Below, piece by piece: positions 1-7,997 of a stretch of DNA of 32,955 nt. The stretch's first letter is position 1. Each line of letters opens with the position of its first letter. Origin of the DNA: Fusobacterium sp. (GTDB taxonomy: Bacteria > Fusobacteriota > Fusobacteriia > Fusobacteriales > Fusobacteriaceae); NCBI GenBank assembly GCA_019410665.1, contig DXSD01000010.1:1-32955 (forward strand), written 5' to 3'. The position numbers and the translations under genes are program-made. The notes below the pieces were generated by a model. The model ran no database searches. It had not been told where the DNA came from and saw only the letters and a list, made by a program, of their open reading frames with translations.

Positions 1-27
1 TTGGAAGTAAAAGTTTTCTCCTTTTCT
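1..27. repeat. 3' arm of a dispersed hairpin repeat, cut by the window edge
   Basis: Bases 1-27 are identical to 9533-9559, and the next 17 bases still match that copy at about 13 positions. In the complete copy this segment is the 3' arm of a long imperfect hairpin, so the rest of the element should lie just outside the window. Here it lies immediately downstream of the alanine racemase stop codon, where a hairpin next to T-rich sequence could also end transcription; that role is inference. Confidence 0.7.
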
Positions 28-49
28 ATTTAATAAACTAAATTTTTAT

Positions 50-1099
50 TTATTTTATTACTCTCTCTATTCTTGGACTTAAAATAGTCATCATCTCATA
101 AATATTCATTCTATTATGAGCTGTAATTTTACTTATGTCATAGTATAAAACAACTTTATCCCCTACTTTCACACTTGTATCCACCTCTATAAAAGTATTA
201 TCCATTGATACAAGAACTATAGGAAACTCTTTATTATTTATCAGGCACTTACTTTTTTCATTTACTTTTAAAAAGCCATCACCATATCCTATTTTAATTT
301 TTGCTATATATTTAGCTCCCAAAAAGTCTAATTCTTCCTTTGTTCCATAGGCTATATATTTATTATCAGAAATATCTCTAATTCCAGCTACTGTCCCCTC
401 TAAAGAAAAAACTTGCTTTAAATTGCTATCATAAAAACCAACTTCTTGTAATCCATAAATTAACATTCCCACTCTTATATGAGTAACAAAGTTACAATCA
501 AAACTTAAAGTTGCAGCACTATTTTGTAAATGAATCATCTCAAATCTATCTTTTCCAAGTTTATTTAGAACCTCACGGAAAATCTCTATATATTCCAATC
601 CTTCCTCATAATTCACAGAAAAAAGATGAGAGTATATTCCTCTAAATTTCAGTTTTTTCTCTTGAATATACTTTTTTAATTCATCTACTTCATTTAAAAA
701 TATACCATTTCTCCCAAATCCAAAATCTATTTTTATCTGTATTCTAGAACTTTCTATCCCAAACTCTAAAATTTTCCTTAACTCTTCAAAAGTATTAGCA
801 CTAACTTCAATACTTTTCTTATCCTTCACTAAAGCTAAGTCCCCAATACTTTCAAAAACTAAAATTCGGACATCTTCCAATCCCATTTTAAAAATCTTTT
901 CAGCTTCTACATATCTAGCTACTGCAAACTCCCTCTGTCCATTTTTATAGAGAAGCCCCACTATCTCCTCTAATCCATGTCCATATGCATTAGCTTTTAC
1001 AACTGGTAAAATTTTCTTTTGTTTATAGTTACTCAAATATTTCATATTATGGATAAGATTCTCTTCATTTAAATACAATTTTATAGAATTTTCTACCAT
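50..1099 (-). CDS. alr: Alanine racemase
   Basis: PLP-dependent enzyme interconverting L- and D-alanine for peptidoglycan. The protein has 349 residues from the chosen start, usual for the family. The N-terminal TIM-barrel motif VVKANAYGHG carries the PLP lysine (Lys35), and the second-domain motif KIGYGDGF holds the expected catalytic tyrosine; a Met-Asp pair (VSMDN) matches the usual C-terminal active-site segment. An in-frame upstream start at 1132 would add 11 residues, but a GAGGAGGAG ribosome site at 1105-1113 lies just upstream of the ATG at 1099, and the predicted transcript begins near 1132, so the shorter form is preferred. It has its own promoter; the next gene upstream is an alanine/glycine symporter, which fits a shared role in alanine supply. 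Confidence 0.95.
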   Translation of the reverse strand: MVENSIKLYLNEENLIHNMKYLSNYKQKKILPVVKANAYGHGLEEIVGLLYKNGQREFAVARYVEAEKIFKMGLEDVRILVFESIGDLALVKDKKSIEVSANTFEELRKILEFGIESSRIQIKIDFGFGRNGIFLNEVDELKKYIQEKKLKFRGIYSHLFSVNYEEGLEYIEIFREVLNKLGKDRFEMIHLQNSAATLSFDCNFVTHIRVGMLIYGLQEVGFYDSNLKQVFSLEGTVAGIRDISDNKYIAYGTKEELDFLGAKYIAKIKIGYGDGFLKVNEKSKCLINNKEFPIVLVSMDNTFIEVDTSVKVGDKVVLYYDISKITAHNRMNIYEMMTILSPRIERVIK

Positions 1100-1139
1100 T
1101 GTATCTCCTCCTCTTTTTCCTAAATATCTCACTGCTATG

Positions 1140-1167
1140 AGTATACTATATTTTCAAGAAAAATCAA
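1140..1167 (-). promoter_or_regulatory. Promoter of the alanine racemase gene
   Basis: On the minus strand, TTGATT (1162-1167), a 16-bp spacer and TATACT (1140-1145) form a sigma-70-type promoter in the 82-bp gap between the symporter and alr. The predicted start near 1132 leaves a leader of about 33 nt carrying a strong ribosome site. Confidence 0.6.
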
Positions 1168-1181
1168 CCTCTTCTCTATTC

Positions 1182-2510
1182 CTATTTTATAAAATATTTA
1201 TTTTCATAATCCTTTAAACTTTCAAGAGCTTTAGAAACCAATGGATAAACTCCCAACATATTTACAATTGTCATAAGCCCTAACCCTAAATCTGCTAAAC
1301 TCCACACCAAGAAGTTTTGTCTAACTCCTCCCCAGTATAACATTATTAGAGTAAATACTTTAAAAGCTTCCTGTGGCCACTCTTTTTCACATAAAAAGTA
1401 TAAGTTTGGCTTAGCATAAAAGCTAATCCCTAAAATTGTACTGAAAGAGAAAAGAAAAAGTATTACTGCTGTAAATACTACTCCCCACTCCCCTACATGA
1501 TATCTAAAAGCTTCTTGAAGAAGTGTCATTCCTCCTAATCCCTCTTGTACATGCCCTTTCGACAACAATATTACAAAAGCTGTAGCACTACAAATAACAA
1601 CTGTATCTACTAATACACCAAGTGCTTGAATAAGTCCTTGTTTAGCTGGATGTTCCACTTCTGCTGCAGCTGCTGCACATGGAGCTGATCCAGAACCAGC
1701 CTCATTTGAAAAGAGCCCTCTTTTAACTCCTTCCATAACTACACTTCCAAAAGTTCCCCCTAAAAACTGTTTTATCCCAAAGGCATGTTGAAATATATCT
1801 ATGAACATATCTCCTAACATTCCAATATTTTTTACAATTATGTAAAATACAACTATTAAATATAGTGCAGCCATAAAAGGAACCATTTTATCTAAAACCT
1901 TTACTATCTTATTTCTATTACCAAATAACACTACTGCTGATAATACCACTAAAACTAAAGATGTCATTTGAATATTAAAACCGAAAGCTGTATTAAAAGA
2001 CTCTGTTACAGAGTTTGAAATTACTTGGAAAACTCCTCCCCAGCATATAAGAGCAAATATTACAAAAAGTACTCCTAGACCTTTTTTATTCATTGCCTTT
2101 AAAAAGTAAGGTGCTCCTCCTCTATATCCACCATTTGGATCTTTTTCTCTATATAGGATAGCTATTGTTGACTCTATAAAAGCTGTTGCTGAGTTAAGTA
2201 GTGCTACTACCCACATCCAAAATACAGATCCAGGTCCTCCTACAGAAACAGCAGCTACAACTCCTGCAAGATTTCCCACCCCTACTCTAGATGCTGTACT
2301 AATACAAAAAGCTTGAAAGGAAGAGATTTCATCTTTTCCTGCTTTAGATTTCTCAGTTAAAAGTTGACACATATGGAAAAATAATCTAAATTGTACTCCT
2401 CTAGTTCTAACAGTAAAAATTATTCCACTTACAACCAGTAGAATAACTAATAGATTTTTATTCCACATAACTCCATTAATAATATTGACTAAATTTTCAA
2501 ACAAATTCAT
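1182..2510 (-). CDS. AGCS-family sodium:alanine/glycine symporter
   Basis: Inner-membrane protein of 442 residues predicted to import alanine or glycine with Na+ (AlsT/DagA-type). Family signatures visible are an N-terminal RTRGVQFR segment, the Gly/Ser-rich stretch SRVGVGNLAGV near residues 74-84, PNGGYRGGAPYFL near 125-137, and the GLFSNEAGSGSAPCAAAA block around 266-283; roughly ten hydrophobic membrane segments follow the LeuT-like pattern. The start is supported by a GGAG ribosome site a few bases upstream of the ATG at 2510. Its neighbour alr suggests alanine metabolism, but exact substrate preference (alanine, glycine or D-amino acids) cannot be read from sequence. Confidence 0.93.
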   Translation of the reverse strand: MNLFENLVNIINGVMWNKNLLVILLVVSGIIFTVRTRGVQFRLFFHMCQLLTEKSKAGKDEISSFQAFCISTASRVGVGNLAGVVAAVSVGGPGSVFWMWVVALLNSATAFIESTIAILYREKDPNGGYRGGAPYFLKAMNKKGLGVLFVIFALICWGGVFQVISNSVTESFNTAFGFNIQMTSLVLVVLSAVVLFGNRNKIVKVLDKMVPFMAALYLIVVFYIIVKNIGMLGDMFIDIFQHAFGIKQFLGGTFGSVVMEGVKRGLFSNEAGSGSAPCAAAAAEVEHPAKQGLIQALGVLVDTVVICSATAFVILLSKGHVQEGLGGMTLLQEAFRYHVGEWGVVFTAVILFLFSFSTILGISFYAKPNLYFLCEKEWPQEAFKVFTLIMLYWGGVRQNFLVWSLADLGLGLMTIVNMLGVYPLVSKALESLKDYENKYFIK

Positions 2511-2533
2511 AATTCACTCCTTAAAATCTTTAT

Positions 2534-2605
2534 AAAAAAACGACCTCATTAATTAATACAGAATTGTTCCACAAAAAGAATAACCCCTAAAAATTAATTC
2601 AGTCG
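2534..2605 (-). terminator. Possible terminator after the five-gene pgm-hemW-yggS-sepF unit
   Basis: On the minus strand GTCG/CGAC arms (2602-2605 with 2541-2544) and a 7-bp AT stem (2592-2598 with 2548-2554), separated by a 3x3 internal loop, are followed by seven T (plus-strand A run 2534-2540). The loop is long (37 nt) and the stem AT-rich, so it is a weaker candidate than the others in the window. Confidence 0.4.
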
Positions 2606-2637
2606 CTATAATTTGCATATTTAATCTTACAATCCTA

Positions 2638-3639
2638 CTATCCTACTATTTGATATTTTTTCATAAACTCTTCTACTTTTACTACATCTACTACTGCTAC
2701 TTTAGAGATCTGATTATTTATTCTTACTTCAATCTCCTCTTTTCCCTTACATTTAGAGTATCTTGAAAATAGCTCCTTCACTAGGTTCATTTCCTCTTCA
2801 GTAAACTCTCCAAAACCTAACATATGTGGTCCTGGAATTCTATGTCCACAAAGATAAAAACTTCCTAAATTCTGATAATTAGCTATTTTTTCATTCCCCT
2901 CTTGATCTCTACCTACAAATAGATATTTACCCTTCTCTAATCTATAGAATCTACTCTTTTTAATCAAGTGAAAAAGAAATGAATACTTCTCCTCAAGATA
3001 ACCATCTTTTTCCAATATAGACAGTCTATCAGAAAAAGCTGGATCTGTCAAGAGACATCCTCCACCAGGACTAGGGTACTCTACCAATCCATATTGCTCC
3101 ATAAGCTCCATCTGTACATGTCTACTTCTTCCTTGAATATCTAATAATTTCTCTCTATCTATCCACCCTTCTAATTCTGGTTTACTAGGTGGTAATAGTT
3201 TAGCTGACAGAGGTCTTACTATTAACTCATTCATTCCTGACAGTTTCTTTACTTTCTCCAATGCTGCTGAATTTTGTGACATAGGTCTTTGTCCTAATAC
3301 CTCTCCTGAAATTACAAAATCAGCATCATATTTTTCTAGCAATTCTCCAGCTACTTTGAACATAAGTGAATGACAATCTATACACGGATTCATATTTTTT
3401 CCTCTACCATATACAGGATTTTTAACTACCTCTGTATGTCTTTTTTCAAAGTGTACATACTCAACTTTTATCCCCAATTGTTCAGCCATTTTTTCTGCTT
3501 TCTCATTTTTTCCACCAAAGAAGTGAGAAACAAAATTTAGACCTATAACCTCTACCCCTTGATCTTTAACAACTTTTATTGCCAATGCACTATCAAGTCC
3601 ACCAGAGAATAGTGCTAATGCTCTTCTTTTTTCTTTCAT
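2638..3639 (-). CDS. PP-loop ATPase with C-terminal NFACT-R-like domain, predicted tRNA thiolation enzyme
   Basis: The 333-residue protein begins with an ATP-pyrophosphatase fold: SGGLDS at residues 12-17 is the PP-loop that adenylates a substrate. A Cys-X2-Cys (NPCIDCH, Cys86 and Cys89) and a later cysteine in PGGGC (Cys195) resemble the cysteines of ThiI/MnmA/TtcA-type enzymes that put sulfur into tRNA uridines or cytidines. The C-terminal third (VGRDQEGN, then HRIPGPHMLG) looks like the NFACT-R/DUF814 RNA-binding domain in place of the THUMP domain of classical ThiI. Exact target base is unknown. A TTG start at 3660 is possible, but the ATG at 3639 has an AGAGG site four bases upstream and lies one base after the sepF stop, indicating translational coupling. 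Confidence 0.75.
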   Translation of the reverse strand: MKEKRRALALFSGGLDSALAIKVVKDQGVEVIGLNFVSHFFGGKNEKAEKMAEQLGIKVEYVHFEKRHTEVVKNPVYGRGKNMNPCIDCHSLMFKVAGELLEKYDADFVISGEVLGQRPMSQNSAALEKVKKLSGMNELIVRPLSAKLLPPSKPELEGWIDREKLLDIQGRSRHVQMELMEQYGLVEYPSPGGGCLLTDPAFSDRLSILEKDGYLEEKYSFLFHLIKKSRFYRLEKGKYLFVGRDQEGNEKIANYQNLGSFYLCGHRIPGPHMLGFGEFTEEEMNLVKELFSRYSKCKGKEEIEVRINNQISKVAVVDVVKVEEFMKKYQIVG

Positions 3640-3640
3640 T

Positions 3641-4159
3641 CTACCTCTCTTCTCTACCAAAATCCTTAAAAATTCTTGGATTCATTGTTTTCTTATCCTC
3701 ATAATACACTTTCATACTTTTAGGAACAATTGTGTAGACTTTCTTACTTATCACTAAATAGTTTGCTTCTTTTACAGTCATTGCTCCTGATAAAAAGTTC
3801 ATTAATCTTATAGCAGTCTCCTCATCTAGGTACTCTAGATTCAAAGTTACCATCTTATCTGCTCTTATATAATCTACAATTTTTCTACAATCAGAAAAAG
3901 TTTTAGGATCTAAAAATATTGTTTGATAGTTTCCTCCACTTCCAATCTCATTCTCAAGACTTGAAACAGTTCTTTGTTTAAAATTGCTATGAACTTGAGA
4001 TGGAGCTGCAACATTTCCTACATCCTCATTTCCCTTTTCTCTGCTTACCTCTACCTCAGTAATTCCACTCTCTTCAAATTCTAATTCATCTTCATTTTCT
4101 ATTCCATCTGGAAATCCTAAAAACTCTTTCAAGCTTTCCCATGTCTTCTTTTTACTCAT
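3641..4159 (-). CDS. sepF: SepF, FtsZ-associated cell division protein
   Basis: Cytoplasmic division factor that binds FtsZ and anchors it to the membrane. The 172-residue protein has the typical three parts: a short N-terminal amphipathic stretch (KKTWESLKEFLGF, residues 4-16) that could be the membrane anchor, a charged, probably disordered linker to about residue 80, and a conserved C-terminal SepF domain (FLDPKTFSDCRKIVDYIR, then LEYLDEETAIRLMNFLSGAM). AAGGAGG lies just upstream of the ATG. It follows yggS by 14 bases, the same ylmE-sepF order known from Gram-positive division clusters. A SepF in a diderm, rather than a ZipA-type anchor, is notable but known for several deep-branching diderm groups. 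Confidence 0.9.
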   Translation of the reverse strand: MSKKKTWESLKEFLGFPDGIENEDELEFEESGITEVEVSREKGNEDVGNVAAPSQVHSNFKQRTVSSLENEIGSGGNYQTIFLDPKTFSDCRKIVDYIRADKMVTLNLEYLDEETAIRLMNFLSGAMTVKEANYLVISKKVYTIVPKSMKVYYEDKKTMNPRIFKDFGREER

Positions 4160-4173
4160 GTTTCCTCCTTCAA

Positions 4174-4851
4174 TTATTCATATATTTTTCTTCCTACTCT
4201 GATTATAGTAGCCCCCTCTTCTAAAGCTAATTTATAATCATTTGTCATCCCCATAGATAACTCTGTTAACTTTCCATCAAAATATTTTTTATTAAGCTCT
4301 AATTGAATTTCCTTCAATCTTTTAAATACTCCCCTTACTAAAATCTCATCATCTACAAAGGGAGCCATTGTCATAAGCCCTACTATATTTATATTTTTTA
4401 ATTGTAACATCTCTGGTAATTCTCTATATAAAGTTTCTAGCTCATACCCCTCTTTACTCTCTTCTCCAGCTATATTTATCTCAAGCAATACATCAATTAC
4501 TCTATTGTTTTGTAATGCTCTTTTATCTATCTCTTGTGCTAAAGATAGTTTATTCACCGAGTGTATTAATTTAATAAAAGGAGCTATATACTTAACCTTA
4601 TTTTTTTGTAAATTTCCTATAAAATGCCACTCTATATCATCTTTTCCCTCAGAGATATATTTATCGTACTTATCCTTTATAACTTGAGCCTTGTTCTCAC
4701 CAAAAACTTTCACATTACAATTTATTATCTCATCCATAATATCAGGTTGAACATACTTAGTCACAGCGATAAATTTTACTCTCTCAGGATAGATTGAGTG
4801 TTTTTGTATATCTTCTTGAATCTCTTGAATATTCTTTTTTATATTGCCCAT
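4174..4851 (-). CDS. yggS: YggS/PLPBP family pyridoxal phosphate homeostasis protein
   Basis: Single-domain PLP-binding protein (225 residues from the chosen start) of the alanine-racemase fold that buffers cellular PLP and lacks its own catalysis. The PLP lysine is in FIAVTK (Lys32), followed by the family blocks FGENKAQ, WHFIGNLQKNKV, GLMTMAPF, and the phosphate-binding C-terminus LSMGMTNDY...GATIIRVGRKIYE. Two starts are possible: ATG at 4866 follows the hemW TAG stop directly but has no ribosome site, while the ATG at 4851 has GGAG nine bases upstream and begins where homologues begin (MGNIKKNIQEI). The spacing to hemW and sepF shows a cotranscribed unit. Confidence 0.92.
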   Translation of the reverse strand: MGNIKKNIQEIQEDIQKHSIYPERVKFIAVTKYVQPDIMDEIINCNVKVFGENKAQVIKDKYDKYISEGKDDIEWHFIGNLQKNKVKYIAPFIKLIHSVNKLSLAQEIDKRALQNNRVIDVLLEINIAGEESKEGYELETLYRELPEMLQLKNINIVGLMTMAPFVDDEILVRGVFKRLKEIQLELNKKYFDGKLTELSMGMTNDYKLALEEGATIIRVGRKIYE

Positions 4852-4866
4852 CTCTCTCAACTCCAT

Positions 4867-5943
4867 CTATATAAACTCATCTAACACATCATTAGCAAGC
4901 ATGATTCCTTTTTTAGTTAAAAGAAAACTCTCCCCTATACGATATAAAAATCCTCTTTTCTCTAAAGAAATACACTTTTCTAAATACTCATCACTTGGGA
5001 TTACCCCCTTTGTTAATAATCTAAATCCCAATATATATCTATACTGCTCCTTTGATTTAATATCTAAGGTTTCAATCTCCATTAAAGGTAACTTCCCTCT
5101 ATTTATATTAGCATAATATTTTGAAATTTGCATCTGATTTTTATATCTTTTATCATCTATATAACCAGAAGCTCCCAATCCTATTCCCAAATACTCTTTA
5201 TTTTCCCAATACTTAGAATTATGCCTAGCCTCTTTTCCAGGTAGAGAAAAGTTAGAAATTTCATAATGAATGTATCCAGCTTCTGTTGCTCTGCCTATTA
5301 TATACTCATACATTTGAGCCTCTAACTCATTTTCAGTTTCACTGTATTCTCCCTCTTCCAATTTTTTAAAAAAAGGAGTTCCCTCTTCCCAGATAAGTGA
5401 ATAAATCGAGAAATGTTCTGGTCTTAACTCCAATAATCTCTCTAAATCATACCTTACCTTATCAAAACTTTGATTTGGCAGTGAAAACATTAAATCTAAA
5501 CTTATATTTTCAAAACCTGCCTCTCTTGCTTGCCAATATGTTTCAATTCCCTCTTGAGAACTATGCATCCTTCCCAAAACTTTCAACATCTCATCATCAA
5601 AAGTTTGAATTCCAATACTTACTCTATTTATTCCAATCTCTCTTAACTTCTTTAATTTTTCTAAGTTTACAGTTTTAGGATTTACCTCTAAAGTTATCTC
5701 TGCCTCTTCCTGTATATCAAGTTTTTTTATTATCCTTTCTACATCTTCACAATTTAAAAGGGAGGGAGTTCCCCCTCCCAAATAAACTGTACTGTACTCA
5801 TATTTAGGATATAAGTCTATCTCTTTTAAAAGGTAATCTACATACTCTCTTCTCTCTTCCTCTTTAGATTTAAAAGAAAGAAAATCACAGTAGTTACACT
5901 TATTTATGCAAAAAGGAATATGGATATATATTCCATCTACCAC
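4867..5943 (-). CDS. hemW: HemW, radical SAM heme chaperone
   Basis: Radical SAM protein of 358 residues. The cluster motif CINKCNYC (Cys12, Cys16, Cys19) binds the [4Fe-4S] centre, YLGGGTPS near residue 55-62 is the SAM-binding glycine motif, and the C-terminal part has the HemN-type winged-helix tail. It lacks the N-terminal extension of true coproporphyrinogen dehydrogenase HemN, so HemW, which transfers heme to target proteins, is the better name. The start codon is GTG at 5943, supported by AGGAGG about six bases upstream. It is 14 bases downstream of the phosphohexomutase and directly abuts yggS. Its use in an organism with probably little heme synthesis is unclear. Confidence 0.92.
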   Translation of the reverse strand: MVDGIYIHIPFCINKCNYCDFLSFKSKEEERREYVDYLLKEIDLYPKYEYSTVYLGGGTPSLLNCEDVERIIKKLDIQEEAEITLEVNPKTVNLEKLKKLREIGINRVSIGIQTFDDEMLKVLGRMHSSQEGIETYWQAREAGFENISLDLMFSLPNQSFDKVRYDLERLLELRPEHFSIYSLIWEEGTPFFKKLEEGEYSETENELEAQMYEYIIGRATEAGYIHYEISNFSLPGKEARHNSKYWENKEYLGIGLGASGYIDDKRYKNQMQISKYYANINRGKLPLMEIETLDIKSKEQYRYILGFRLLTKGVIPSDEYLEKCISLEKRGFLYRIGESFLLTKKGIMLANDVLDEFI

Positions 5944-5957
5944 TTTTTCCTCCTGAA

Positions 5958-7688
5958 TTATAGTGCATCTACATACTTTAAGAATTCAGCTTTTACAAAA
6001 GCAAGTTTCTCATCAGCCTTTTCATTTGTAGAGTCCACTACACATAGATAGTATTTTATTTTTGGTTCTGTTCCTGAAGGTCTAACTGTTATATAAGTTT
6101 TATCTTCAAGAACAAATTGAATAACATCTGATTTAGGTAACTCTATCTTTTTAATTTCTCCAGTTACATAATCTTTCTCTGTTTGTAACTTATAATCTCT
6201 AGCTATAACTACTTTCTTACCACAGATCTCACTATGCTCTTTATTTCTCATATTTTCCATTATTTTTCCAATCTCTTCTAATCCAGATTTACCTGTTTTT
6301 GTTACAGAAACTGTTTCCTCTTTATACCAACCATATTTTTCATATAGTTTATTTAATTCTTTATAAAGAGTTGATCCTATGCTATCATAATAACATGCCA
6401 TCTCAGTAATTAATAGAGAAGCTACTACTGCATCTTTATCTCTTACATGAGTTCCTACTAAGTATCCAATAGACTCTTCAAATCCAAATAGATAAGTTCC
6501 ATCTAACTCTTTATTTTCAAATTGTCTAATCTTTTCTCCGATATATTTAAATCCTGTTAATGTTCTATATAGTTTTACTTTTTTATCCTCAGCAATTACA
6601 TCTAACATAGGTGTTGAAACAATTGTAGATATTACAGCTCCATTGGCAGGTATATTTTTATTCATCTCTAATAGATAATTCATAAGTAGTATTCCTAATT
6701 GGTTTCCATTAGGGTAATACCAATTTCCATTGTCATCTTTTATAGCTATTCCTGTTCTATCTGCATCTGGGTCATTTGCTAAACAGATATTAGCTCCTAT
6801 TTTATCAGCTAATTGTGTACTCAATTTAAATACTGATTTATCCTCTGGGTTAGCATATGAACAAGTTGGGAACATTCCATCTGGCATCTCTTGCTCTGGT
6901 ACTGTGTATACAGCTTCATATCCCATCTCTTTTAAAACTCTTTGAACTGCTACTCTTCCTGTTCCATGTAATGGAGAGTAAACTATTTTAAAATCTTTTT
7001 TATTTGGTAAATCTCTGTTTATAGCTTGTTTTTCTACCTCTTCTATAAATCTATCATCTACTGCTTTACCTATATACTCTAAAAGCCCTTTAGCTTTGGC
7101 TTCTTCTTCACTTATCATTTTTATATCTTTAAAGATATCCACAGAGTTAACTGCATTTACAACTCCACTTGCTTGTGGCTCTACTATCTGAGCTCCATCT
7201 TCCCAATATACTTTATATCCATTATACTCTTGTGGATTATGAGAAGCAGTAACCATTACTCCAGCTTGAGCTTTTAATTCTCTTGTTGCAAAAGATAGTT
7301 CAGGTGTTGATCTTAGAGATTCAAATAGATAAGCTTTTATTCCATTTCCTGCTAATACTAAAGCTGTGTTTAAAGCATACTCAGTAGATCCTATTCTACA
7401 ATCATAAGCAATAGCCACTCCTCTTTTTGCTCCCTCTTCTCCTGTAGCTGCTAATATATAATTTGCAAGTCCTTGAGTAGCTTTTCTTATATTGTAATTG
7501 TTAATTCTATTTCTTCCTACTCCTCTTACTCCTCTCATTCCAGCAGTTCCAAAACTTAAATCTGTATAAAATCTATTTTCTACTTCTTTTTCATCATCCT
7601 TTATACTCAAAAGTTCTTCTCTATCTTCCTTTGTTAAAACATCGCTTTCTAACCATACTTTATAATAATCTAAATAATTTTTTTCCAT
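5958..7688 (-). CDS. Phosphoglucomutase/phosphomannomutase (alpha-D-phosphohexomutase)
   Basis: Cytoplasmic enzyme that moves phosphate between C6 and C1 of hexoses, feeding sugar nucleotides for envelope glycans. The 576-residue length matches the PgcA-type phosphoglucomutases of low-GC bacteria. All four domain signatures are present: FGTAGMRG near 46-53, the phosphoserine loop VTASHNPQEYNGYKVY (catalytic Ser149), the metal loop DPDADRTG near residue 305, the sugar-specificity motif GFEESIGYL, and the phosphate-binding PSGTEPKIKYY near the C-terminus. GGAGG lies five bases upstream of the ATG. It is the first gene of a five-gene minus-strand unit. Glucose versus mannose or glucosamine preference is not decided by sequence alone. 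Confidence 0.95.
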   Translation of the reverse strand: MEKNYLDYYKVWLESDVLTKEDREELLSIKDDEKEVENRFYTDLSFGTAGMRGVRGVGRNRINNYNIRKATQGLANYILAATGEEGAKRGVAIAYDCRIGSTEYALNTALVLAGNGIKAYLFESLRSTPELSFATRELKAQAGVMVTASHNPQEYNGYKVYWEDGAQIVEPQASGVVNAVNSVDIFKDIKMISEEEAKAKGLLEYIGKAVDDRFIEEVEKQAINRDLPNKKDFKIVYSPLHGTGRVAVQRVLKEMGYEAVYTVPEQEMPDGMFPTCSYANPEDKSVFKLSTQLADKIGANICLANDPDADRTGIAIKDDNGNWYYPNGNQLGILLMNYLLEMNKNIPANGAVISTIVSTPMLDVIAEDKKVKLYRTLTGFKYIGEKIRQFENKELDGTYLFGFEESIGYLVGTHVRDKDAVVASLLITEMACYYDSIGSTLYKELNKLYEKYGWYKEETVSVTKTGKSGLEEIGKIMENMRNKEHSEICGKKVVIARDYKLQTEKDYVTGEIKKIELPKSDVIQFVLEDKTYITVRPSGTEPKIKYYLCVVDSTNEKADEKLAFVKAEFLKYVDAL

Positions 7689-7735
7689 AATTTCCTCCTT
7701 AGATATTTCATCATGATTTTCTCTATATTACCTAT

Positions 7736-7741
7736 ATTATA
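7736..7741 (-). promoter_or_regulatory. Probable -10 element for the phosphohexomutase operon
   Basis: A perfect TATAAT lies on the minus strand about 50 bases upstream of the start codon, in the 309-base divergent gap to gltS. No convincing -35 hexamer is seen at 16-18 bp, only AT-rich sequence. The rest of this gap (about 7750-7900) is very AT-rich and holds no gene I can support. Confidence 0.4.
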
Positions 7742-7902
7742 CCCTATTCTTTTAAATATTTTAATAGTTTATTTTAAAAAACTTCAAATTTATTTCTCAG
7801 AGTTAATTATTCTCTTTTTCTTCTTATTTTTCTTTTTTAGAACACATTTTATATTATTGATATAATTCAATTAACAAATATAAAATTATTTATTTTTTAT
7901 AT

Positions 7903-7932
7903 TTGAACTATTTTAAAATTATATGTTATACT
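7903..7932 (+). promoter_or_regulatory. Promoter of gltS
   Basis: TTGAAC (7903-7908), an 18-bp spacer ending in an extended -10 TGT, and TATACT (7927-7932) form a good promoter about 65 bases ahead of the gltS start. A second TGA-TATAAT at about 7856-7864 is an alternative -10. Confidence 0.55.
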
Positions 7933-7997
7933 TTAGATGAATTTAATTTAATTAATAATATTAATGCACAAAATATATGACAAAAGGAGATGATAAA

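Noticed and set aside
4844..5678. Open frames on the plus strand inside yggS and hemW.
   Set aside because: They lie opposite well-conserved genes, lack ribosome sites and have low-complexity composition typical of antisense shadows.
7800..7900. Highly AT-rich stretch between pgm and gltS as a replication origin.
   Set aside because: No DnaA-box cluster, dnaA/dnaN neighbour or repeat array is present; the composition is normal for intergenic DNA here.
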